Of a stretch of DNA of 32,670 nucleotides, positions 1 to 6,752 are shown in pieces. The translations under genes and the position numbers were made by a program. The notes beneath the pieces are model-generated. The model made no database searches. It was not told where the DNA came from and worked only from the letters and a program-made list of their open reading frames with translations. The DNA lies in assembly GCA_947628705.1 (NCBI GenBank), contig CANRAZ010000025.1, forward strand, positions 1 through 32,670, read 5' to 3'. The stretch comes from an uncultured Lachnospiraceae bacterium. GTDB taxonomy: Bacteria; Bacillota; Clostridia; Lachnospirales; Lachnospiraceae. Each line of letters opens with the position of its first letter. Positions within the stretch are counted from its first letter, which is position 1.

Positions 1-174
1 CGTCAGCTGCGGAAAGTAACGAAATCCAAGACGGTCTTCCCGTCAGACGAGAGCCTGCTGAAAATGCTGTATCTGGCGATGATGGACATTACAAAGAAAT
101 GGACTGGTCACCGGCAGGACTGGGGCCAGATTCAATCTCAGCTGGAGATTTATTTTGAGGAACGGCTTCCCTGA
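1..174 (+). CDS. IS256-family transposase, C-terminal end (partial)
   Basis: The window opens inside a reading frame of 57 codons ending at TGA 172-174. The translation contains FPSDESLLKMLYLAMMDI followed by TKKWTGHRQDWGQI and ends EIYFEERLP. This is the conserved C-terminus of IS256-family (mutator-type DDE) transposases, which cut and paste or copy their element through a circular intermediate. The catalytic DDE residues lie upstream of the window, so activity cannot be judged. It points toward the minus-strand defence genes, unlike all genes in the next 12 kb. Family assignment is firm; the exact IS name is not. Confidence 0.9.
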   Translation, partial: RQLRKVTKSKTVFPSDESLLKMLYLAMMDITKKWTGHRQDWGQIQSQLEIYFEERLP

Positions 175-340
175 TTATAAGCCGGGAAAGGGCCGCTGGA
201 GGCAGTTTTGCTTGACATGCCCGAAACCGGCGTTATAATACAAGCAGAGGGCGGAACCTGAAAAACGGTTCAGCCCTCCGGAAACTTATCACAAATCTTA
301 TGTCAGTTTTTTGAGTTTACACAGACTTTGAAACGGTCTC
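1..340 (+). mobile_element. IS256-family insertion sequence, 3' end
   Basis: The transposase frame is followed by about 165 bases without a gene. These end in GAGTTTACACAGACTTTGAA and then ACGGTCTC at roughly 313-340, which resembles the terminal inverted repeat of IS256-family elements. The other end lies outside the window, so neither the inverted-repeat pairing nor the target duplication can be verified. The element stops about 18 bases from the stop codon of the next minus-strand gene, so it probably landed just downstream of the defence operon. Confidence 0.7.
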
Positions 341-358
341 CTATGCTCTTATTTGTTA

Positions 359-712
359 TTATTCAATATTCAATTGACCGTAGACCTCACTAATACAGTT
401 GCAAATATCCTCCACAAACATCCCTTTTTCATCCAAAGGCTGCGCCTGTTCAAATGACCAATAACAATAAACGCCAAACTCCGGACACACGTTTAAAGGC
501 TTATCATATCCGTCCGAAAAACTTAGCAATCTATCATATTCCATCTTTGGTATTATCTCGCCTAGCAGCATGTTCTTTAATAACTCTGCTCTTTTCACTT
601 TGTCCATTTGCCATATACTATCTGAATTGTCTATCCAAAACTGGATATATTTTTCTATATCAAAAGACCCACATGAGTAATATGATTCGCTTATGTTCTT
701 CCCGGTTCCCAT
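359..712 (-). CDS. hypothetical protein, 117 aa
   Basis: I do not recognise this family. The protein is acidic, rich in aromatic residues, and has no signal peptide or membrane segment. Notable stretches are SYYSCGSFDIEKYIQFWID near the N-terminus and PEFGVYCYWSFEQAQPL near the C-terminus. Small acidic proteins of this look often sit in toxin-immunity or defence neighbourhoods, but that is only context. It is the last gene of the minus-strand defence run, 60 bases after the nuclease gene. No convincing ribosome site precedes ATG 712. The frame is open back to the TGA that ends the upstream nuclease frame, so a start further upstream at a rare codon cannot be excluded. Confidence 0.6.
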   Translation of the reverse strand: MGTGKNISESYYSCGSFDIEKYIQFWIDNSDSIWQMDKVKRAELLKNMLLGEIIPKMEYDRLLSFSDGYDKPLNVCPEFGVYCYWSFEQAQPLDEKGMFVEDICNCISEVYGQLNIE

Positions 713-772
713 GAACTGAAAATGAAAGCTATTGCAATAATAGAATTTCTTGCTTATTTGATATCCTGTTTC

Positions 773-1405
773 TCACAACATTTTATACATAGATCTTGAA
801 CTGCTTTGGGTAGAGCCAAAATATAATGGCATCCTAAAAATTCTGAGATTCGAATAATAATCCATCCCTACCTCGCGGTTGTAATCATTATCCGTTTTAT
901 ACCTGTACATCCACCCTCTATGCCAGGACACCTCTTTTTTGCTTACTTCCACAAGTAGCTGACGACAACGTTCTCGCGCATAGTCTTTGAAATGTTCTTC
1001 ATCCATGCCTTTTAACTGAATTAAATTGTCAACATTCCAATAATCTAGGAAATACATATATCTCAAGAAATCCCCAATCAAATATCCCTTAAGCACATTG
1101 AGTTTCTCAATTATTTCAGAATACTTTGCATATCGAATTCGGTTCTGTCGCATAAGAAGTGACTTCTCGCAGTGATTGTGTAATTGAAAAGGATCTAGGT
1201 CATATAACTTATTCTCCATGGCGATACAATACTTTAACTGATTATTCACAGATATCAAAATCCATGCATCTGGTATCGAATCACCCCTGTTTTCAATTAT
1301 TTCCCTAGTCTCATTTACCTGCTTACGAACTAAATCTTCAATTTCTTTCTCGTCCTTAAGAGGATAGTTCTGTCTAATTAAAGTTTCGATACTTTTCTTT
1401 ATCAA
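773..1405 (-). CDS. PD-(D/E)XK nuclease-like protein, C-terminal part of a frame-split gene
   Basis: The 210-residue product carries a compact PD-(D/E)XK nuclease signature: P45-D46 in SIPDAWIL, then E64-x-K66 in AMENKLYD, and Q74 eight residues later, the usual spacing for restriction-like endonucleases. Its first codon is TTG 1405, with GGAG eight bases upstream, and it overlaps the end of the preceding frame by four bases. The frame is also open upstream of TTG, reading TKEIESGDIGLIKKSIETLI without a break from the G7 run at 1436-1442. A -1 slip there, or one extra G, would join it to the upstream frame into a protein of about 320 residues. I infer one original gene; translational coupling of two subunits is the alternative. 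Substrate is unknown. Confidence 0.65.
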   Translation of the reverse strand: MIKKSIETLIRQNYPLKDEKEIEDLVRKQVNETREIIENRGDSIPDAWILISVNNQLKYCIAMENKLYDLDPFQLHNHCEKSLLMRQNRIRYAKYSEIIEKLNVLKGYLIGDFLRYMYFLDYWNVDNLIQLKGMDEEHFKDYARERCRQLLVEVSKKEVSWHRGWMYRYKTDNDYNREVGMDYYSNLRIFRMPLYFGSTQSSSRSMYKML

Positions 1406-1737
1406 GCCAATATCTCCGCTTTCAATTTCTTTTGTCCCCCCCAGGATTTTCCCGTCGGGCTGAAGGCAAATAGCAGGCGTTTATCCTCCTCAATGGATTC
1501 TATATCCTCTCTATCTGGCGAAGTCTGTAGATAATATCTATATGTAACTCCGCCGCTAAGATCAACTCCAAAAAAGAATCGGATAAACTCCTTCTTACTA
1601 TCACATTCAAGCGATTCAAAAGTGTTTATCAAAGCCTTAGTGATATTGTTTTCTAGCCAAGGTTTGCCATCATACTGCCAAAAAACATTTAAATGCTTAT
1701 CAGCTTTATTCTTTAATAGTACGCTCGCATCAATCAT
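1402..1737 (-). CDS. N-terminal part of the frame-split nuclease gene
   Basis: From ATG 1737 (preceded by AGGTGAT) the product has 111 residues; a GTG at 1761 would add eight more but overlaps the upstream gene and lacks a good ribosome site. It contains WLENNITKALINTFESL and EFIRFFFGVDL, a helical N-terminal region of a type I associate with PD-(D/E)XK proteins whose nuclease motif follows later in the chain. Here the frame runs into a homopolymer of seven G (1436-1442 on the plus strand as C), reads FSPTGKSWGGQKK and stops at TGA 1402-1404, just where the nuclease half begins in the -1 frame. No catalytic motif is present in this half alone, which supports a split single gene. Confidence 0.6.
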   Translation of the reverse strand: MIDASVLLKNKADKHLNVFWQYDGKPWLENNITKALINTFESLECDSKKEFIRFFFGVDLSGGVTYRYYLQTSPDREDIESIEEDKRLLFAFSPTGKSWGGQKKLKAEILA

Positions 1738-1745
1738 ATAATCAC

Positions 1746-2327
1746 CTATCTTTTGCTCCACAAGATGAAGTCTATCTTCTTGGTATTTGAAAGCTTTTCT
1801 GCATATACAGGTAATGCACTATCGATAGCAGCAATGCACGCTTTCCCTTCAGCACTTAACTCAAATTCAGAGTATAAAGATTGTATTCTCTCGTATATTT
1901 CAACGGCCTCTTCAATGCTCTCATCGGTATGGTATGATCTACATTTTTCCCATTCCCTTTGAAACCCCAGATTCCGCAAAACATACTGGTTCCATATAGG
2001 AAAGTCTAGATTAATTGTTGCTATCAGCTTGCTTGCAAAAGACGCTTCAACTGGACGATTAATGGTATTAAGATCAACCAGTATTTCCGAAAAAGTTCGT
2101 GGTTTTGTCTTCTGCTCTTCCATAAGTTCATAATAACGGTCATACCATTTCTGAGTTTTCCGCTGCACTTTATAAAACCCGTTAAACAGTTTTCTAAACT
2201 CCGGCGTAGCACTGAAATCATCTGCCGATATATTCTGCATAATCCGCATGTATGTTTTCAAGCCGAAGACATTTTACAAACAATCACCAATAACACTATT
2301 CGGATTAATATTTATCACAGTTTCCAC
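1746..2327 (-). pseudogene. uncharacterised helical protein with an in-frame TAA near its 5' end
   Basis: A GTG at 2327, preceded by a strong GGAGGTGAATTAAA ribosome site, opens a frame reading METVININPNSVIGDCL. It then hits TAA at 2274-2276 and continues in the same frame as NVFGLKTYMRIMQNISADDF down to TGA at 1746. Without that stop it would be one 193-codon gene. The part after the stop (from TTG 2261, 171 residues) has no good ribosome site of its own. The body is helical and includes VEASFASKLIATINLDFPIW, a motif-like stretch, but I cannot name the family. It overlaps the next gene slightly and sits in the defence operon. The simplest reading is a nonsense mutation at codon 18; reinitiation at TTG 2261 or ATG 2249 might still give a shortened protein. 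Confidence 0.65.
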
Positions 2328-2349
2328 TTTAATTCACCTCCAGAAACCT

Positions 2350-3732
2350 TTATTTCCGTATGGATCGCGTGTAATGGCATTTAGGATAGTTTGTACACCC
2401 CATAAACTTTCCATTTCTACCATTACGTTCAACAAGCCTGCTTCCGCATTCCGGGCATATATTTGAATCATATTTCCTTTCAACAGCAAGTCGTTCTTCC
2501 ATTCGAACTTGCTTTACAGCCGGATTATTCGCTGAACATTCCTTGCAGGTTCCTAGATTAATATGGCCAGTTCCACCATAAGATGAAAACTCTGACTCCA
2601 TTGCAATCTTTCCACAGAATTCACACTTAATCCACCGGTTTCCATCTGCATCTCTAACTTGTGTCTCCTGCTGCTCAAAATTCGATGCCAAATTATTCTT
2701 AAAATCCTCTTCCCTTTTCCGCCTTTCTTCTTGGACCTTTTCTTCCGCAACGCGTCGCTCTTCATCCTGTTTCTCTCGTCTCTGAGCAGCTTCTTCTGCT
2801 TGAAGTCGCTGTCTTTCAGCTAAGGCTTCCTGTTGTTTTCGCTGTTCTTCCTGGCGCTTTTCGGCTTCTAACTCTTGTTGTTTCAACCACTCGGTCCGAC
2901 GTATTCTTTCTTCTTCACGACGCTTAATTTCTGAATCATTAGCCTCTTGAAGTCGCTGTTGTGCTTCTCTCAGCCTGCTTTCTAATGAAACATCCTTAAA
3001 AAACAGCTCTCCACGTAGATTAATGCTGTATTCACGCAATAATCCGTCAGCAAAAACGTTCTCCTGCCAGAGTCCATCTATATCCTGACCATAGAACGCT
3101 GCCTTCATTTCTGCGGTTTCATAATCAGCATCCGTCACTTCAAGCAACAAACAGAATCCCTGCTTTTCTTGAACTTTCATTAACCCTTCCGGATATTGCC
3201 CTTCAGATCCGCCGTTCATATAATCAACTATATGAATTATTCTGATTGCCTGGCTATTCTGTTCCAAAACAGATTGTTTCTCATCTGATAGATTTGCCCT
3301 GTTATGACAATAATCCAGAGCTATCCCATACCTTCTTGAAATAAAGGAAAACTCATATTTTCTCTCACTATCTGAAATATCACAAATTGGAACTCGGGTC
3401 TCAAGGTCATCCGTATGCAGGTTATCATCCAACCAACACTTTAAAACAATTTTGGAATCAACCGACGTCTTCCCTTCGGTGATAACAGTGCAGTTTTCAA
3501 ATTGCTGTCCATCTTTAATACGAAAATGTTGTTCCCGGAGATTCTTATCTCCTGCCACAAGAACAAGATTCGCCCCACAACCACAAGGGCAAAAGAGTTC
3601 ATTGTTTTGGCTTTTTGCCCTGAGTTCTTTAAGTTTTTCCGGTATATTGATTTGTTTACCATCAATCACCGTAAAGATGGTTTCTATGCCAATATACTTT
3701 CCATCGCATAAGGCGACTGTCCTCTGCGCCAT
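2350..3732 (-). CDS. CoiA-like protein with coiled coil and two C-terminal zinc fingers
   Basis: 460 residues in four parts. Residues 1-240 resemble the competence CoiA-like family: a cysteine cluster ELFCPCGCGANLVLV at 45-59, then EQHF and a further Cys at 81, followed by a nuclease-like region. Residues about 250-345 are a long, highly charged coiled coil. At 370-399 two CxxC pairs form a probable zinc ribbon. At 426-452 CPECGSRLVERNGRNGKFMG and the following CTNYPKC match a topoisomerase-type C4 zinc finger. Together these suggest a nucleic-acid-binding, possibly nuclease, protein. The GGAGGAATAG site for ATG 3732 lies inside the end of the preceding gene, so translation is likely coupled. 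Its place in a BREX-derived operon suggests a defence accessory; activity is inference. Confidence 0.65.
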   Translation of the reverse strand: MAQRTVALCDGKYIGIETIFTVIDGKQINIPEKLKELRAKSQNNELFCPCGCGANLVLVAGDKNLREQHFRIKDGQQFENCTVITEGKTSVDSKIVLKCWLDDNLHTDDLETRVPICDISDSERKYEFSFISRRYGIALDYCHNRANLSDEKQSVLEQNSQAIRIIHIVDYMNGGSEGQYPEGLMKVQEKQGFCLLLEVTDADYETAEMKAAFYGQDIDGLWQENVFADGLLREYSINLRGELFFKDVSLESRLREAQQRLQEANDSEIKRREEERIRRTEWLKQQELEAEKRQEEQRKQQEALAERQRLQAEEAAQRREKQDEERRVAEEKVQEERRKREEDFKNNLASNFEQQETQVRDADGNRWIKCEFCGKIAMESEFSSYGGTGHINLGTCKECSANNPAVKQVRMEERLAVERKYDSNICPECGSRLVERNGRNGKFMGCTNYPKCHYTRSIRK

Positions 3733-3737
3733 TGTAA

Positions 3738-4070
3738 CTATTCCTCCAAATACCTTACTTCCTTGCCGTGAGCTTTTGCGTATTCTATCTCTGATCTAGT
3801 GCTTTCTCCAATATAGCCGCCAACATTGATTACAAATATGGAATCCGCCATATCGATTTTTCGCTTATGCATATCGTCCAACATCTCTTTCGTTTTTGAG
3901 AGAATGCCTTCATCCATGCCATCCCATACTTCCTGGTCCCCTGAATGCCCAAAAAGTCCTACACTGATTACAATATTCCCTGCCAGTGTAAGCCTTTTTT
4001 GCTCCTCCATGAACTGGTCCTTAAAGCGTGTGCTACCGCAAAGAGTCACGACAGGATACTGATTAACCAT
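3738..4070 (-). CDS. nucleoside 2-deoxyribosyltransferase-like protein (DUF4406-like)
   Basis: 110 residues from ATG 4070, chosen because AAGGGGTG lies just upstream; a TTG at 4088 would overlap the ATPase stop. The sequence VVTLCGSTRFKDQFMEE, later HKRKIDMADSIFVINVGGYI and STRSEIEYAKAHGK, is typical of small Rossmann-like proteins related to nucleoside 2-deoxyribosyltransferases and DUF4406. The GSTR loop and the late Ser-x-x-x-Glu match the family's nucleotide or ribose binding layout. Family members cleave or transfer N-glycosidic bonds of nucleosides, but many phage- and defence-borne copies have no known substrate. The gene is ten bases after the ATPase and five before the CoiA-like gene, a tight operon position. 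Confidence 0.75.
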   Translation of the reverse strand: MVNQYPVVTLCGSTRFKDQFMEEQKRLTLAGNIVISVGLFGHSGDQEVWDGMDEGILSKTKEMLDDMHKRKIDMADSIFVINVGGYIGESTRSEIEYAKAHGKEVRYLEE

Positions 4071-4080
4071 AAAACACCCC

Positions 4081-6729
4081 TTATCCAACCGTTGCTGTGT
4101 TTACAGGTTTAATTTTTAATTCATCCACCTCAACAGCTATTTTTTCAATCAACTCTAACAGTGACTTAACCTCTCCTCTTTCAAATTCCGGTATCGTTTC
4201 GTCAATATGTGTACCTTTGTTTAACAAAACCCACATCTGGTCTGATATAAGAGTCTTAAGGTTTTCATTTAATTGCTCAGCCCCAGGTAACTTTGAAGGC
4301 TTCGTAGCTCCATAAAGTGCTGATGCCACATTCTTTAAATCCGGAGTACCTTCTAAAGATCTTAATGTTACCGAGATACCTCCAGAACTATATTTACTGA
4401 CTATTCTCCACAGTTTACCAGTTATACATTCCACCGCCTGTCTACACTTTGCAGCACAATCCTTTAATTGATTCTCTGTATACTTCTCACGTGCTGTCAG
4501 CAATGGAATACTAGCATCCTGGTATTTAATAAAGACCCCTCGCTCTTCTAAAGAATCTGCCGGTAAGAACATGTATCGCATCATAGTCTTTTTATCTGCA
4601 ACATAGCTCTCCAGTTTAGATACAAACAATTCCCCATGACACGTTAGTATCATTTGCACTCTAGAGAAGTCCGGATGTGTAATCAACAATCTAGCTACGC
4701 CATCTCGATGATCATCATCAACAGAGTTTACGATATCATCAAATATCAAGAACGGCATTTCCTCTGCTATAGCTTTTGCCAATAATATCGAGAGGCCCAA
4801 AATCTTTACATGACCTTCGCTCAATATAAGCAATGCATCCTGCTCCACTCCATCTTCCATCTCAATGGTAATTTTCTCGTTGGGTGCTATCGGGAGGCAT
4901 AATTTCCTTATCTGTTCAAAATCAGCGTCGTCTTCGTTGATATAGTTATAATACTCGCGGACCTTTTCCGACAGATTCTGAGCCAAAGCTGTAGGAAGGG
5001 TTGCAACGTAAGAAGAAAGCTTCTCAACTATGCTTCCGTATGCCTCAACCATTTTTTTGTTAAAATCAACCTCCACTTTTTCAGCTTCGACTTTTTTCTT
5101 TAACTCTTCAACCTTTGCTTTTGCGTCCTTTGCGGAATTAGATAGAGTATTAAATCCATTCTGCTTTTCGCCAACAGAACCATTTTTACCAACAATTGCT
5201 TTATACTCTTTCTGAGCCTTATCGAGCTGTTCATCATATTGTTTGTTATGATTTGTAGCTTTGGCATTATAATCTTCTACAATCCGAGCTGTGTCTTCGG
5301 AGTCTAAATATCCCTTCAACTTCTTTAATTCATCAAACACTTTGACTATTTCAGGGGTTAGGCTTTCTACATCAGCCTGTTGAAATACCTTATTATCAAT
5401 AAGTGAATAGTTGATTTCTCCCAGAACATTTGCTTGCTTTATAGATACAATCGCTGTAAATATACGATCATAGTTTTCAATAATTTTTTTCGCGTTTTCA
5501 CGTACTATCTTTTTTGCGAGCTCTATTTGTTCAAGCTTCTTCAATTCTCCCTTTGCGTTTTCAAAAGGATTTACCGCAACAGCAGTCAATGGAGTATTGC
5601 AAACAGGGCATTTATCGTACTCATCTGCATTCAGTTTGGACACAGCATTAAATAATGCAACAAGATTTAACGCTCCAACATCTGATAAAATCTCTGAATT
5701 GATCTTCTGTATTTCCTCGTAGTAGCCAATAAAATCAGTCAAATCAGAAGCCAACAATTCCAGCGCATCATTCTTAATCACAACCCATTTGTTCTTCTTA
5801 GCGTCCAAAGTATATTTAGTTATAAGGCCCTCATTAGGATCCGTGAAATATTTTTCAACGTCTTCTACTGTTTTGATCTCCGGATCATTTAAGGCATTGA
5901 TTAAAAGCGCCAACTCTTCTTTCTCTGCTTTAAGTTTTTCTCCAGTGTCTTTAACCTGAGCTTCAATCGAACCCAAAACACCGTTCTCTTTTTCATATTC
6001 TGCTTGAATAGCAGCACTTACTTTTAAATATTTATCATTTCCAAATGCATCTGCCGACGTAAATCCCTTAACAAATTCCTGAAATTCAGATAAGCCAAAC
6101 AATGCAGCCAACCGCTCTGTCTGTGTCTTGGCAGTGGCTGCACTTATATGCGAAAAACCATCTATCCTATTTTTTTCAATAAAACCAAAACGATACTTTG
6201 AATAATCTGGCTGACACTCATCAATCTCCCCGGACGAGAATTTGCACTTCAAGGTAGGTATATGCGCCTTTTTCTCTCCCGCATGAATAATATACTTTTC
6301 AGTTGCAATATTTCTTGCGGTTGCTTCTTCGATTGTCCCCAAAATGCTGTATTCCAGTGCTTCACAAAAACTTGTTTTTCCCGAACCATTTGGACCATGA
6401 AAGAAAGTATACTGTTTATCAAAAGTAAAATTTTGAATTGCTCCAAAGCCTCGAAACTTTTCTACATCTAAACTCTCAATACGTTCAATATCGCTACCAG
6501 ATACCTCTTTTATTTCATATTGAGGTAATTCTTTAACAGTAGTCTGTTTTAATTCAGCTATCTTTTTTCCAAGTAACTTTGCTCTTTGTCCTGAAGCTGT
6601 TCCAACCGATGCAACATCTTCAAAATTACTAATCAAAATAGAAAGCATAGTAATCTCATGCTCTGTAAGTTGTTCGGTCTTAAGGATATCTACCCACGAC
6701 AGAAATTCGTGTTTTGCTATTTCATGCAT
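4081..6729 (-). CDS. Rad50/SMC-like ATPase with zinc-hook CxxC
   Basis: 882 residues. Walker A is GPNGSGKT at 112-119, preceded by an R-G-F motif typical of RecF/Rad50 heads (KFRGFGAIQNF). Coiled-coil arms flank CPVC at 374-377, a zinc-hook-like apex. The ABC signature is LSEGHVKILG from 636, Walker B LIFDDI at 661-666, and the switch histidine is in LTCHGE near 698. Residues about 710-882 form an extra helical domain (with LLNKGTHIDE and SLLELIEKI) that I cannot assign; a HEPN-like fold is possible but unproven. Such ATPases sense or hold DNA ends in several phage defence systems such as Lamassu LmuB. It starts 23 bases after brxL, so it is probably cotranscribed. A RecF-like housekeeping role is unlikely given the context. 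Confidence 0.85.
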   Translation of the reverse strand: MHEIAKHEFLSWVDILKTEQLTEHEITMLSILISNFEDVASVGTASGQRAKLLGKKIAELKQTTVKELPQYEIKEVSGSDIERIESLDVEKFRGFGAIQNFTFDKQYTFFHGPNGSGKTSFCEALEYSILGTIEEATARNIATEKYIIHAGEKKAHIPTLKCKFSSGEIDECQPDYSKYRFGFIEKNRIDGFSHISAATAKTQTERLAALFGLSEFQEFVKGFTSADAFGNDKYLKVSAAIQAEYEKENGVLGSIEAQVKDTGEKLKAEKEELALLINALNDPEIKTVEDVEKYFTDPNEGLITKYTLDAKKNKWVVIKNDALELLASDLTDFIGYYEEIQKINSEILSDVGALNLVALFNAVSKLNADEYDKCPVCNTPLTAVAVNPFENAKGELKKLEQIELAKKIVRENAKKIIENYDRIFTAIVSIKQANVLGEINYSLIDNKVFQQADVESLTPEIVKVFDELKKLKGYLDSEDTARIVEDYNAKATNHNKQYDEQLDKAQKEYKAIVGKNGSVGEKQNGFNTLSNSAKDAKAKVEELKKKVEAEKVEVDFNKKMVEAYGSIVEKLSSYVATLPTALAQNLSEKVREYYNYINEDDADFEQIRKLCLPIAPNEKITIEMEDGVEQDALLILSEGHVKILGLSILLAKAIAEEMPFLIFDDIVNSVDDDHRDGVARLLITHPDFSRVQMILTCHGELFVSKLESYVADKKTMMRYMFLPADSLEERGVFIKYQDASIPLLTAREKYTENQLKDCAAKCRQAVECITGKLWRIVSKYSSGGISVTLRSLEGTPDLKNVASALYGATKPSKLPGAEQLNENLKTLISDQMWVLLNKGTHIDETIPEFERGEVKSLLELIEKIAVEVDELKIKPVNTATVG

Positions 6730-6752
6730 GAAAATGTAACCCCCTAAATATA

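Noticed and set aside
359..775. Readthrough fusion of the nuclease frame into the 117-residue gene
   Set aside because: Both are in the same frame with an open stretch between, but the intervening 20 codons do not read like conserved protein, and chance openness over 60 bases is common.
4081..6729. Complete Lamassu system (LmuA/LmuB/LmuC)
   Set aside because: The zinc-hook ATPase resembles LmuB, but no gene next to it looks like LmuA or LmuC, and the nuclease is four genes away and frame-split. Only a general Rad50-like call is supported.
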